Assembly: GCA_900757655.1 (NCBI GenBank)
Contig: CAAEOT010000039.1
Location: 3,651-67,650, forward strand
Length of the DNA stretch: 64,000 nt
Direction: 5' to 3'
Source: an uncultured Oscillospiraceae bacterium
Lineage (GTDB): Bacteria > Bacillota > Clostridia > Oscillospirales > Oscillospiraceae
Below the pieces are notes generated by a model, which had not been told where the DNA came from, ran no database searches, and was given only the letters and a program-made list of their open reading frames with translations. Positions 52,409 to 62,290 of the stretch are shown in pieces (position 1 is the stretch's first letter; each line of letters begins with the position of its first letter). Both the position numbers and the translations under genes were made by a program.

Positions 52409-54361
52409 ATGCCTTATCCTTATAACTATACAAAGCTTTGGGAGCCGATCCAGATCAACGGCATGAAGCTCCGCAACCGCATTTCCCTGTCCCCGATGGG
52501 TACATACACGCCCCGCCTCGACGGCACGGACACCGAGGAAGGAATGCGCTACTATGAAGAGCGCGCCAAGGGCGGCGTCGGCCTGATCATGACGGGCGCC
52601 ATGTTCGTCAACAAGCAGCTGGCGCAGGGCAGTCCCGGCATTGCCGTGTGGGACTACCACTCCATCCCCAGCACGACCGTTCTGACCGAGCGCTGCCACA
52701 GATGGGGCGCAAAGGTCTGCCTGCAGCTGTCCGGCGGCTGCGGCCGCAACGGCGCCATCGACACCGGCGCGACCGAGAATATGTTCTCCGCGTCCGACAA
52801 CCCGAACTTCTTCGACCCGAGCATCATTTGCCACGCGCTGACGATCGAGGAGATCAAGGAGTCGCTCAAGGACTGGGCCATTGACGCAGACATCGCCGTC
52901 CGCTCCGGCTTTGACGCCATCGAGGTGCACGCGCACGCCGGCTACATCATCGATCAGTTCATGTCCCCCATCTGGAACCGCCGCACGGATGAATACGGCG
53001 GCAGCTTTGAAAACCGTGCCCGCTACGCCTGTGAGATCGTGCAGACGATCCGCAAGGTCGTCGGCCCGAAGTTCCCGATCCTCTTCCGCATCTCCCTGGA
53101 TCACCGCTTCAACGGCGGCCGCACCCTTGAGGACAGCGTGCCGCTGCTTGGCATCCTGGAAAAGGCCGGCGTGGACGCGTTCGACGTTGACGTCGCGAGC
53201 TATGAGCACCTGGATCTCATCTATCCGACTGTTTACTACGGTGACTCCGTGACGTCCTACGTCTGCAAGGAAGCCAGAAAACACGTTTCCGTGCCGATCA
53301 TCAACGGCGGCAGCCATACGATGGAAACAGCCGTCGATCTGCTCGAGAGCGGCGACGCGGACATCATTCAGTTCGGACGCCAGCTCATCGCCGACCCCGA
53401 TTTCCCGAACAAGCTCAAAGATAACCGTCGTGATGACATCCGTCCCTGCCTGCTGTGCAACGAGGAATGCATCGGCCGCATCATGGGCCGTCAGTCCCAG
53501 CTGTCCTGCACGGTCAACATTCAGGCTTGCATGGAGGGCCACTATCAGATCACGAAGCTGCCCGAGCCGAAAAATGTCGTCGTCATCGGCGCCGGCCCCG
53601 GCGGTCTGGAGGCTGCGCGCGTCGCTGCCATGCGCGGATGCAAGGTCACGCTGTTTGAAAAGAGCGGCAAGATCGGCGGCAACTTCGGCACGATCGCATC
53701 CGTCGGCTTCAAGCACCGCATCCGTGACCTGATCTGGTGGTACAACAACCAGCTCAACAAGCTCGGCGTGGATCTGCGCCTGAACACGGAGATCACCGCC
53801 GATGACCCGATCCTCGGCAGCGCCGACGCGATCTTCCTCGCGACCGGTTCCGTGCCGCTGGTTCCGCCCATCCCGGGTGCGGATCTGCCCAACGTCATGA
53901 CCGTGCTCGATTATCACCGCCACGGCACCGACGGCCAGAACATCGTCATCTGTGGCGGCGGCCTGTCCGGCTGCGACGCGGCGATCGAACTTCATGGCGA
54001 AGGCAAGAACGTCAGCATCATCGAAATGCAGGACGACATTGCCAAGGACGCGCAGTTCATCAACAGCATTACCATCCACGAGCTCATGAAAGAATACGGC
54101 ATCGCGCTGCACACTTCTCAGCGTGTTGTAGGCATCGAGCCGGACGGCGTGCGCGTGGTCAATGTCAACGACGGCACCGAGTCCAAGATCGCAGGCGATA
54201 CGGTCCTCGCTGCCTTCGGCCAGAAGTCCAACACCGAAGTTGCGGACAAGATCTACGCCAAGTATCATACCAAGTGCAATTACATCGGCGACTGCAACCA
54301 GGTCGGCAAATCCGGCAAGGCCATCCGTGACGGCTTCTATGCCGCGATGGGTCTGCAGTAA
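52409..54361 (+). CDS. Old-Yellow-Enzyme/2,4-dienoyl-CoA reductase-type flavin enoate reductase
   Basis: 650 residues. An N-terminal FMN TIM barrel (residues 1-340; HAHAGYIIDQFMSP and GGSFENRARYACEI) is followed by the [4Fe-4S] ligands CLLCNEEC then a later C in SCTVN, and a C-terminal FAD/NAD domain (VVIGAGPGGLEAARVAA; ICGGGLSGCDAA). It should reduce an activated C=C bond using NAD(P)H through FAD, Fe-S and FMN. Similar enzymes include BaiCD and FadH; the substrate here is not known. Confidence 0.94.
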   Translation: MPYPYNYTKLWEPIQINGMKLRNRISLSPMGTYTPRLDGTDTEEGMRYYEERAKGGVGLIMTGAMFVNKQLAQGSPGIAVWDYHSIPSTTVLTERCHRWGAKVCLQLSGGCGRNGAIDTGATENMFSASDNPNFFDPSIICHALTIEEIKESLKDWAIDADIAVRSGFDAIEVHAHAGYIIDQFMSPIWNRRTDEYGGSFENRARYACEIVQTIRKVVGPKFPILFRISLDHRFNGGRTLEDSVPLLGILEKAGVDAFDVDVASYEHLDLIYPTVYYGDSVTSYVCKEARKHVSVPIINGGSHTMETAVDLLESGDADIIQFGRQLIADPDFPNKLKDNRRDDIRPCLLCNEECIGRIMGRQSQLSCTVNIQACMEGHYQITKLPEPKNVVVIGAGPGGLEAARVAAMRGCKVTLFEKSGKIGGNFGTIASVGFKHRIRDLIWWYNNQLNKLGVDLRLNTEITADDPILGSADAIFLATGSVPLVPPIPGADLPNVMTVLDYHRHGTDGQNIVICGGGLSGCDAAIELHGEGKNVSIIEMQDDIAKDAQFINSITIHELMKEYGIALHTSQRVVGIEPDGVRVVNVNDGTESKIAGDTVLAAFGQKSNTEVADKIYAKYHTKCNYIGDCNQVGKSGKAIRDGFYAAMGLQ

Positions 54362-54403
54362 CGCAACATTCACCTGATATAGAAAGGAAAATGAGGACGA
54401 AAC

Positions 54404-55687
54404 ATGGAAAACAAAAAATTCGCCGGCTATAAAGCCGCCCTCGGCGCCTTTTTGGTCATCTTCGTCAATATCGGCGTGTGCACCACTCTGGGCGTGTTCA
54501 TCGCACAGCTTGCGTCCTTCTCCGGTTGGTCTTTGAGTGCCTGTGTCATCATCGGTACGATCAACACCATCGTCAACCTGCTTTTGTCCCTCGTCGCCAT
54601 CCCGGTCGCAAAAAAGATTGGCTACCGCTGGACCATGCTGATCTCCATTCTGGCCGTCGCACTGCACGTCAATATGTACTGCTTTGCGACGCCCGGCCAG
54701 AATGTCGGCACCCTGATCTGCTTCTACATCGGCGGTGCGCTCGCCTCCGTGGCCATCGCGTTCGGCTCTCACGCCGTTTGCTCCGGCCTGATCGCCGAGT
54801 GGTTCCTGGACTCGCACCAGCGTGAAAAGGTCACCGGCACCGTGCTCTCCGGCGCAGGCTTCGGCGCTGCGATCTGGGTGTTCCTCGCCGGCCAGCTCTT
54901 CAAATACTTCACCTGGCAGCAGTGCTACCGCATTATCACCGTGATCGCGCTGGTATTTGGCCTGATCGCCGTTCTGTTCCTGATCCGCACGCCCAAAGAA
55001 GTCGGGCAGCTGCCCATGCCGGCAAAAGAAGAAAATGACACTGTCACGGATCCGTCCAAGCTCCCCGGCGTCACCCACAAGGCCGCATTGAAGTCCGGTT
55101 CCTTCTGGCTGCTTGTCATTGGTATGCTCTGCTCTGTCACCGCCTGCTCCGCGATCATCTCCTACGCCGCCGCCTACTGGCAGGGGCTCGGCATGAGCGC
55201 GACCGCCTCCTCCAACTGGACGGCTGTGTATCTGCTCATCTCCTCGCTCTCGCTCCTGATTGCCGGCGCCGTGTTTAAGAAACTCAAGAGCAGCGGCTAC
55301 ACTCTGCTGACGCATATCTGCATGATCGCCTGCTTTGCGCTCATGCTCGTCTGGGGCGCCAACAGCTCCAGCTTCATCATGGTCCTGATCGTTGTCACCG
55401 CCGGCGTCTGCTACCCGATCGACGCCGCGTTCCCGAGCATGGTCGCACACGGCATCTTCGGGCCCAAGGAGATCGCTCTGATCATCGGCAACCTGATGAC
55501 CGCCGTCTACGCAGGCCAGCTCATTTCCTCGCTGCTGACCTCCGCCGTGCTCGCAACGCCGGGCGGCTTCAACACCCTGTGGATCGTCTTTGGTGCGGTG
55601 TCCATCGTCGGCATGGTTCTGGTCATGCTCTCGATCGCGACTTCCCCGCTCAAGAAGCTGAACAAAGCTGCTTCCGCAGCCAACTGA
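54404..55687 (+). CDS. MFS transporter
   Basis: 427 residues, 12 TM helices, of the oxalate:formate/monocarboxylate-like MFS subgroup by overall plan (LVAIPVAKKIGYRW after TM2; GSGAGFGAAIW-like LSGAGFGAAIW). Its place between the enoate reductase and dehydrogenase genes suggests it imports the operon's substrate or exports its product. Confidence 0.92.
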   Translation: MENKKFAGYKAALGAFLVIFVNIGVCTTLGVFIAQLASFSGWSLSACVIIGTINTIVNLLLSLVAIPVAKKIGYRWTMLISILAVALHVNMYCFATPGQNVGTLICFYIGGALASVAIAFGSHAVCSGLIAEWFLDSHQREKVTGTVLSGAGFGAAIWVFLAGQLFKYFTWQQCYRIITVIALVFGLIAVLFLIRTPKEVGQLPMPAKEENDTVTDPSKLPGVTHKAALKSGSFWLLVIGMLCSVTACSAIISYAAAYWQGLGMSATASSNWTAVYLLISSLSLLIAGAVFKKLKSSGYTLLTHICMIACFALMLVWGANSSSFIMVLIVVTAGVCYPIDAAFPSMVAHGIFGPKEIALIIGNLMTAVYAGQLISSLLTSAVLATPGGFNTLWIVFGAVSIVGMVLVMLSIATSPLKKLNKAASAAN

Positions 55688-55709
55688 GACAACAAAGGAG
55701 AACGATGAT

Positions 55710-56756
55710 ATGAACGGTTATGGAATCATTGCCCCCAATACGTTCGGCAAGATCACTGGTGCCCCGGAGCCCATTTGCGAACCCATGGACGCCATCGCCG
55801 AAGCCGTTGCCTGGGCGACCTGCACCTCGGACCCGCATCAGGTACACGCCGGCCTTCCGGCCGGTCTGATTCTCGGCCACGAGGTCGTGGCCCGGCTCGT
55901 GAAAGTCGGCTCCATGGTCAAAGACTTCAAGGTCGGCGACATTGTCTGCGTCGGCGCGGTCACGCCGGACTGGACTTGGCCGAACTGCCAGGATAACATC
56001 CATCAGGACGCCAACGGCGCGGCGCAGGGCATGAACTGGTGCGTGACCGAAAACGGCACCTTCGCCGAGCGCTTCCGCATCCGTCAGGTCGACTGCAACG
56101 CGACCTATATCCCCAAGGGGCTGACCTATGAGCACGCACTGATGGCCTCTGACATGGTCACGACCGGCTTTCACGGCGTGGAAATGGCGCACGTGACCTG
56201 GGGCGACACGGTTGTCGTCATGGGCATCGGCCCGGTGGGTCTGATGTCCGTTGCAGGCAGCGCGCTGCGCGGCGCCGGCAGGATTATCGCCATTGGCCGC
56301 CGCCCGATCACGCTCGAGCTCGCCAAAGAATACGGCGCGACGGATGTGCTCAATTACATGGACGGTCCAATTGATGAGCAGGTGCTGGAACTCACCGGCG
56401 GCGTTGCGCCCGACTGCTGCATCACCACCGGCGGCACGAATGACACCTTCGCCCGTTGCCTGAAGATGGTCAAGCCGAACGGCATCGTCTCCAACCTGCA
56501 GGCACAGACGTTCGACACCGAGATCCCCGGTATGTACACGCTCTACTGGCAGTCTCATAAGCAGGTCAACGGCGGCCTGTGCCCCGGCGGCCGCAAACGT
56601 ATGCAGCGTCTGCTGTCGATCATGGAAGCCGGTCGCCTCGATCCGACCAAGCTCATCACGCACCGCTTCCACGGCATGGAGCACATCATGGACGCCTACA
56701 ACATGATGGACGTCAAACCGGATGACATGGTCAAGCCTGTCATCTACAACGACTGA
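55710..56756 (+). CDS. Zinc-dependent secondary alcohol dehydrogenase
   Basis: 348 residues, similar to Thermoanaerobacter-type NADP-dependent ADH. Catalytic zinc ligands are seen as CTSDPH, GHE and the Asp in ASDMVTTGFHG. The cofactor loop is GIGPVGLMSVAGS, followed by AIGRRP, which favours NADP. It has no structural-zinc cysteine lobe. It interconverts secondary alcohols and ketones. Fourth gene of the operon. Confidence 0.93.
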   Translation: MNGYGIIAPNTFGKITGAPEPICEPMDAIAEAVAWATCTSDPHQVHAGLPAGLILGHEVVARLVKVGSMVKDFKVGDIVCVGAVTPDWTWPNCQDNIHQDANGAAQGMNWCVTENGTFAERFRIRQVDCNATYIPKGLTYEHALMASDMVTTGFHGVEMAHVTWGDTVVVMGIGPVGLMSVAGSALRGAGRIIAIGRRPITLELAKEYGATDVLNYMDGPIDEQVLELTGGVAPDCCITTGGTNDTFARCLKMVKPNGIVSNLQAQTFDTEIPGMYTLYWQSHKQVNGGLCPGGRKRMQRLLSIMEAGRLDPTKLITHRFHGMEHIMDAYNMMDVKPDDMVKPVIYND

Positions 56757-56763
56757 TTTTTCA

Positions 56764-56797
56764 GGCTCTCCGGTCGGGGCAGCCCCGGCCGGAGAGC
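56764..56797 (+). terminator. GC-rich hairpin between ADH and permease genes
   Basis: A nearly perfect 16-bp stem (about 56764-56779 with 56782-56797) without a following T run. It may stabilise the upstream mRNA end or attenuate the permease gene, not fully terminate. Confidence 0.5.
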
Positions 56798-56832
56798 CGC
56801 CAAGCTACGGCTTTCTGAAATAAGGTGAACAC

Positions 56833-57996
56833 ATGAAACAATCATTCTGGAAGACAATCAGCGGCCCATTCTCCGTCGCGAGCGTTTACGTCGGCGCGCT
56901 GGTCGGCCCCGCCCTTGTCGCCGGTACCTACGCCACGGTCTTTTATCTGTCCAACGGCTGTAACTCGCTGTGGCTCCCGTTTCTGGCGTGCGGCATCGTC
57001 GGCCTGATGTGCCTGAGCGCGGCCGAGATCATCCGTCACTATAAAATATACGAATACGGTGCGCTGTCCAAAAAGGTATACGGCGGAAAGCGCATCTTCA
57101 CGATCCTCTTTGATATCTACGTCTTTCTATCCAACGTCGTCGGCACGTCGATCATCCTGAACATGTCCGGCACGTTCCTCACCGAGCTGACCGGCGTCTC
57201 GACCATCGTCGGCATGATCCTGATTGCCATCATCACGGTCATTCTCGTCAAATACCGCGACAAACTCATCCGGTACGCCAACTCCATCATGACCATTGTC
57301 CTGCTGGTCGGCTTTGTCGTGATCTCACTTCTGGTCGTCTACCTGTTCGGGCCGCAGGTCAAGGCCCTGCTCTCGTCCTGGTATGTTCCGGAGGGCGTGT
57401 CGATCTGGAGCGGCCTGTGGAGCTGCTGCAAGTATGCGTTTGCTTCCAGTGCCTTTGCGCTGACCATGTGCTGCGTGGAACAGCCCATTGAAACGCACAA
57501 GCAGAGCTGCCTGCTGGGAATCTTCATTCTCATCCTCGGCGGTTTGCTGCAGGCCATCAGCTGCTTCACCTTCCTGCCGTTCGTCGACGAAGTCATGAAC
57601 GATCCGCTGCCGCTCGTGTACGTCATGAACAACTACCTGAGCGCGGCCTATCCCTGGATCCGCACCTGCTACTACATCCTCATGCTGCTGGCGATCGTGT
57701 CGTCCACCATCCCGGCGACCTACATGATCTCCTCCCGCTACCAGTCGGCGCTCAAGTTCATCCCGGCACTGAAAACGGACAATAGCCGCAACATCGTGGC
57801 CGCCATCCTGTTTATGGTCATCTGCACGCTGATCGGCGCGCTCGGTCTGACGAACCTCGCCAACACGGGCCTGACGATCGTGTCCTACATTGGCATGCCG
57901 CTGGTGGTCATTCCGCTGTTCTTCATCTGGCCGCAGCGCACGCGCAAATTCCGCCAGGCGGAGCGCGAGCGGGCTGCCGGAGAGCAGAAATCCTGA
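56833..57996 (+). CDS. YkvI/APC-like membrane transporter
   Basis: 387 residues, about 10-11 TM helices with a LeuT-like fold suggested by VYVGALVGPALVAGTYATVF in TM1. It resembles the uncharacterised YkvI family. RBS AAGGTG. Separated from the ADH gene by a hairpin but on the same strand, so it may be expressed at a lower level with the operon. Confidence 0.8.
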   Translation: MKQSFWKTISGPFSVASVYVGALVGPALVAGTYATVFYLSNGCNSLWLPFLACGIVGLMCLSAAEIIRHYKIYEYGALSKKVYGGKRIFTILFDIYVFLSNVVGTSIILNMSGTFLTELTGVSTIVGMILIAIITVILVKYRDKLIRYANSIMTIVLLVGFVVISLLVVYLFGPQVKALLSSWYVPEGVSIWSGLWSCCKYAFASSAFALTMCCVEQPIETHKQSCLLGIFILILGGLLQAISCFTFLPFVDEVMNDPLPLVYVMNNYLSAAYPWIRTCYYILMLLAIVSSTIPATYMISSRYQSALKFIPALKTDNSRNIVAAILFMVICTLIGALGLTNLANTGLTIVSYIGMPLVVIPLFFIWPQRTRKFRQAERERAAGEQKS

Positions 57997-58167
57997 CATC
58001 CACTCCTCCCCCGCCGGTCTCTGTATGCCGGACCGGTGCAGATAAAACCCGCGCACCCCTTCACTCCCTTCTTTCAACAGGCATACTCGTCCATACAGCA
58101 GTTGTGTCCGGCATCCTTCCCGGCGTACATTCCTTGAACGCGTCACACCAGCACGGACACAGCTGCA

Positions 58168-58205
58168 AAAGAGCCGCAGGCATACCCTGCGGCTCTTTCC
58201 TTTTT
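58168..58205. terminator. Terminator after the YkvI-like gene
   Basis: A 13-bp stem (58168-58180 with 58186-58198) flanked by A4 on the left and CCTTTTTC on the right, so usable in both directions between the convergent genes. Confidence 0.85.
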
Positions 58206-58224
58206 CTATTCCCCTGCAGGCACA

Positions 58225-59205
58225 TCATTTTCGGATCCCGCGCACGAGCGCCATGACTGCGCCGTAGAGCACACCCGCGACTGCCCAGAGGACCCATGTG
58301 TCCTGCGGCTGCGCATCCCACCACGGACCGAACGTCCAGAGCAGGTACGCCGCCGTAACCGTGAGCCAGTAGATGCTGCTGATTGCGCCAACAACACCGT
58401 TTTGCCGCTTGCGCGGCCGGACATAGTCGCCCTCTTCGAGCAGCCGGTCCATCGCCGCCTGATACACGCCGCCATAGACAAACAACGCACTGCCGAGACC
58501 CGCAAATACGAGCAGCAGACAGACCGCCGCAACATACAGCAGATCCGGCCCGTTCAGACAGACGGCGATAAACAGCGGCACCGCTGACAGGATGCACAGC
58601 ACCGTGCCCGCGACCTTTCCACGCGTGTGCTCCGGTGCAGCCGCCGCCCGGCGCTCACGCACCATGCCGGTCACACCGTAGGCCGTCTCAAACGGCTCGG
58701 TCTCCAAAAAAGCATACGCTTTCACCTGCGCGGCGCACGTGATGAACACCGCCACCGCAGCCGCCACAAGCATCAGCAGCACGCACAGACCGATGCCCAC
58801 CGCCGCATTTTCCGAGAGGGCCGCGCCCGGCCGGTCGCTGAGCGCGGCAAGCAAAAGCAGCGCCACCGGTGAGAGCACACACAGCAGCGTCGCCGCCGCG
58901 AGTTTCGGCGCGGCCGCCCGCCGCAGCGACAGATAGTCCGCCGCCTGCTCCATCGTCACGCAGCGCAGCGGCGCATCCGGCTCACTCTGAGCCGGTTCCG
59001 GCTCGCCGAGCTCTTCTTTTAACAAGTAGTCGGTCGTGACGCCGAACAGGCGGCTCATCTGCACGACCTTCTGCATATCGGGCACGGACTGCGCACCCTC
59101 CCACTTCGACACCGACTGGCGCGAAACGCCCAGCTGCGCCGCCAGCTCCTCCTGCGACCAGCCGGCGCGCTTGCGCAAGGTCATGATCTTCTCTGCCAAT
59201 ATCAT
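58225..59205 (-). CDS. XRE regulator with C-terminal membrane domain
   Basis: 326 residues. An N-terminal helix-turn-helix (WSQEELAAQLGVSRQSVSKWE) and linker are followed by six TM helices from about residue 100. This plan is common in Firmicutes beside ABC transporters. The start at 59205 has GGGAGG about 9 bases upstream; the longer frame covers the intergenic region. Divergent from the BceAB-type operon, which it may help regulate. Confidence 0.88.
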   Translation of the reverse strand: MILAEKIMTLRKRAGWSQEELAAQLGVSRQSVSKWEGAQSVPDMQKVVQMSRLFGVTTDYLLKEELGEPEPAQSEPDAPLRCVTMEQAADYLSLRRAAAPKLAAATLLCVLSPVALLLLAALSDRPGAALSENAAVGIGLCVLLMLVAAAVAVFITCAAQVKAYAFLETEPFETAYGVTGMVRERRAAAAPEHTRGKVAGTVLCILSAVPLFIAVCLNGPDLLYVAAVCLLLVFAGLGSALFVYGGVYQAAMDRLLEEGDYVRPRKRQNGVVGAISSIYWLTVTAAYLLWTFGPWWDAQPQDTWVLWAVAGVLYGAVMALVRGIRK

Positions 59206-59448
59206 AAGAGATTTCCTCCCGTGTTGGTTTTCCGTTTCCGGTTGCGAACAGAATACCAGATTGGCCGGTTGCACGCCACCAAGGCGACTGTCAAATGTGT
59301 TAACCGGCGGTTGCAGAGCCATAATCTCAGCATATCCTGCCGCCGCGCAGCTGTCAAGCCGGGCAGGCAAAACCTTTCAGCCACTGTAAGTGGATTTTGC
59401 GCGCCGGGTGTTGTACCATGGCAGCAGAAAGCAAAGGAGGTACATGCA

Positions 59449-60222
59449 ATGGAACCCATTCTCGAAATTGCAGCCCTGAAAAAATATTACGGCAAGGAGC
59501 CGAATCTGACCCGCGCGCTCGACGGCATCTCGTTTCAGGTCATGCCGGGCGAGTTTCTCGGCATCATGGGCAGCAGCGGCTCGGGCAAATCGACACTGCT
59601 CAACTGCATCGCGACCGTCATCGCACCGACCGGCGGCGCCGTCGCCCTGCACGGCAAGTGCATCACGACGCTGCACGGCAAGGCGCTCGCCGACTACCGC
59701 GGCAAGGAGATCGGCTACCTGTTTCAGAACTTTGAGCTCATCGACAACCTCACCGGGCGGGAGAACATCCTCCTGCCGCTGGCGCTGCACAGCGTATCCG
59801 AGACCGAGAGCCGTGCCCGACTGCAAAAGCTCGCCGATTACCTCGAGGTGACGGATGTGCTCGACAAGTTCCCGGCGCAGATGTCCGGCGGACAGAAGCA
59901 GCGCATCGCAGCGGCGCGCGCACTCATTCTCGACCCCGAGATCGTGCTGGCGGACGAACCGACCGGCGCGCTCGACTCGAAAAACGCACGCTCGCTCATG
60001 GAAAAGCTCTCCGGCCTGAACGCGGACGCCGGCACGACCATCCTCATGGTCACGCACGACTGCAACGCGGCGAGCTACTGCAAGCGCATTCTCTTCATTC
60101 AGGACGGCGTGCTCTTCCACGAGCTGCGGCGCGACGTGCCGGACGAGACGCAGCAGGCATTTTACGGGCGCATCCTGGCCGTCATGGCGCAGCTGGGAGG
60201 GGGCAGTGCGAATGTTCTCTGA
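59449..60222 (+). CDS. BceA-type ABC transporter ATPase
   Basis: 257 residues. Walker A GSSGSGKST, Q-loop YLFQNFELID, signature MSGGQKQR, Walker B IVLADEPTGALDS, H-loop VTHD. Of the MacB/BceA class that partners FtsX-like permeases. AAAGGAGG lies 9 bases before the ATG at 59449. It overlaps the permease gene by 11 bases. Confidence 0.95.
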   Translation: MEPILEIAALKKYYGKEPNLTRALDGISFQVMPGEFLGIMGSSGSGKSTLLNCIATVIAPTGGAVALHGKCITTLHGKALADYRGKEIGYLFQNFELIDNLTGRENILLPLALHSVSETESRARLQKLADYLEVTDVLDKFPAQMSGGQKQRIAAARALILDPEIVLADEPTGALDSKNARSLMEKLSGLNADAGTTILMVTHDCNAASYCKRILFIQDGVLFHELRRDVPDETQQAFYGRILAVMAQLGGGSANVL

Positions 60223-62266
60223 ACTTGTTGCACGCAACAGCCGCCGCAGTCGCCGGGAAAACGGGCTGTTTTTCACGTCGCTGCTCATCTCGATCGTCGC
60301 GTTTTACATCATCCTCTCCCTGTCGCATCAGGACGTGATGGTGTTCCTCCAGCGCATGGAGAGCGACGCCGTAAACCGGCTGCTGTCGCTCGTCCCGGTG
60401 CTGTATGGGCTGACGCTGTTCATTTTGTTCTTTCTCGTGTACTATGCCAACCGCTTTCAGCTCGCGCGGCGGCGGCACGAATTCGGCGTGTACCTCATGC
60501 TGGGCATGCAGCGGCGCAAGCTCTTCGGCATGCTGCTGGCGGAGGATCTGCACTCGAGTCTCATCGCGCTGGCCATCGGCCTGCCGGCGGCGCTGCTCAT
60601 TTCTGAGGTCATCAGCCTCGTCACGGCACGGCTCGTCGGGCTCGGCATCGTGGGGCACCGGTTCACGCTCTCCCTGTCCGCCATCGGGTGGACGGCTGTG
60701 GGCTTTCTTCTGATCAAGCTGCTGGCCTCACTCATCCTCAGCGGGAAGATCGTGCGCGAAGAGATCGGCGCGCTGCTGACGGAAACGCCCGAGGGCACGA
60801 AAAAGCAGCGCCCCGCAGCCGTCTACGCCATTGCGCTCGTGCTGGGCATCGCGCTGCTCGCCGCCGCCTACACGCTTGCCATCCGGGGGCTCGCATGGAG
60901 CGCTCTGCGCTATATGGCGCTCACGATCGTGCTTGGCGTAGCGGGCACGCTGCTGCTGTTTTACGGGCTGCGCGTCATCATCGACCGGCTGGCCCGGCGC
61001 GGAGACCGCGCGGGCAAACTGCGCGTCTTTAACTTCCGGCAAGTGGAGGAGACGGTCATCCATCGCTCCGGCACACTCGCGATCTGTTCCCTGCTGATTC
61101 TGGCCGCACTTTGCTGCTTCGGCGCGGGCGTGGCGACCGCGCGCTCGTCCAGAGCCGAGACGCACGTGCTCGACTACACCTTCCCTACCAACAGCCAAAG
61201 CGCGGACGAGGTCCGTCAGACGCTGACCGCGTGCGGGCTCGACAGCGCTTTTTCCGACATCTTTGAGATGCGCATCGGCCGCGTGCGCACGAGCACGGAC
61301 TACCAAAATACCGTGAAATTCCCTGCCTTGCAGCGCACCATCGATGCCATGCCCGTCTCCGACGAGCGCCAGCAGCTGCAATACATGCTGGAGGCCGTGG
61401 GCTACCCGCACCTCATCGCGCTCAGCGGCTACAACCACCTGCTGGCCGCAACCGGTCTGCCGGAGCTGACGCTCGCGGACGATGAGGCCGCCGTCTACTG
61501 CGACAGCGAGGTCTCGCTGGCCAGCCGCACTGCGCTTATCAACCGCCTGATCGCAGAGAGCTCGGCCATCACGATCGACGGTGCACCGTTCACACTCCGG
61601 GGGCAGGTGCAGTCGGTGAGCGTCGTCACCGACCGGTCGATCACCATGTCGTTCGCGCTCATCGTGCCGGATGCGGTATTCGACCACTACACGCAGGGCG
61701 ACTATGACGTCTACCTCGATGGTGTGCTCGCCCCGTCCATGACGGAGGGCAAGAGCCTCATGAACGCCATCGCGGACATGAACGCGCTGCTCGACCCGCT
61801 CGGCTTGAAATACGAAAGTTACCTGCAGAACCTCGGCCGTGAGCTGTTTTACATCGTCGCGGCAAGCTACCTGACCATTTACCTCGCCATCATCTTCCTC
61901 GTCGTGGCCAACACCATCATCGGCGTGCAGTTTCTCATGGGGCAGCAGAAGGCCGAGCGCCGCTACCGGACGCTCGTGCGCCTCGGCGCAGAGCATGACA
62001 CGCTCTGCCGCGCGGCAAGGGCGCAGATCAGCTGGTACTTCGGTCTGCCGGTCGGCGTGGCGGCGGTCAGCAGTGCGTTTGGTGTGCGCGCGCTCTTCAC
62101 CGGTATGCTCACCGCACAGGCGCAGCGCGGCATGACAGATCTGATGATCACCGCCGGAGCTATGATTTTGCTGCTGTGTGTGGTAGAATGGTTGTATATG
62201 GCGGCCGTCAAGCGGTCCAGCAGCCGGTTTCTGCTGGGGCTGATGGCGCCGGAACGCGAAGAATAA
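60212..62266 (+). CDS. BceB-type FtsX-domain ABC permease
   Basis: 684 residues with ten expected TM helices and a large extracellular domain (about residues 320-540) between TM7 and TM8, the hallmark of BceB-type permeases that sense and detoxify cell-wall-active peptides. ATG at 60212 with GGAGGGGG upstream. Confidence 0.93.
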   Translation: MFSELVARNSRRSRRENGLFFTSLLISIVAFYIILSLSHQDVMVFLQRMESDAVNRLLSLVPVLYGLTLFILFFLVYYANRFQLARRRHEFGVYLMLGMQRRKLFGMLLAEDLHSSLIALAIGLPAALLISEVISLVTARLVGLGIVGHRFTLSLSAIGWTAVGFLLIKLLASLILSGKIVREEIGALLTETPEGTKKQRPAAVYAIALVLGIALLAAAYTLAIRGLAWSALRYMALTIVLGVAGTLLLFYGLRVIIDRLARRGDRAGKLRVFNFRQVEETVIHRSGTLAICSLLILAALCCFGAGVATARSSRAETHVLDYTFPTNSQSADEVRQTLTACGLDSAFSDIFEMRIGRVRTSTDYQNTVKFPALQRTIDAMPVSDERQQLQYMLEAVGYPHLIALSGYNHLLAATGLPELTLADDEAAVYCDSEVSLASRTALINRLIAESSAITIDGAPFTLRGQVQSVSVVTDRSITMSFALIVPDAVFDHYTQGDYDVYLDGVLAPSMTEGKSLMNAIADMNALLDPLGLKYESYLQNLGRELFYIVAASYLTIYLAIIFLVVANTIIGVQFLMGQQKAERRYRTLVRLGAEHDTLCRAARAQISWYFGLPVGVAAVSSAFGVRALFTGMLTAQAQRGMTDLMITAGAMILLLCVVEWLYMAAVKRSSSRFLLGLMAPEREE

Positions 62267-62290
62267 CACATGCGGAAAGGGGGCGGCGCG

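Noticed and set aside
52394..55450. 1018-codon open frame antisense to the enoate reductase and MFS genes
   Set aside because: Long antisense frames are common in GC-rich DNA; its translation is low-complexity (His/Asp/Arg-rich) and two well-identified genes lie on the other strand.
51593..56756. Classical bile-acid (bai) operon
   Set aside because: SDR, OYE and MFS resemble BaiA, BaiCD and BaiG in type, but BaiB, BaiE, BaiF and BaiH counterparts are missing and a secondary ADH and YkvI-like permease are present instead.
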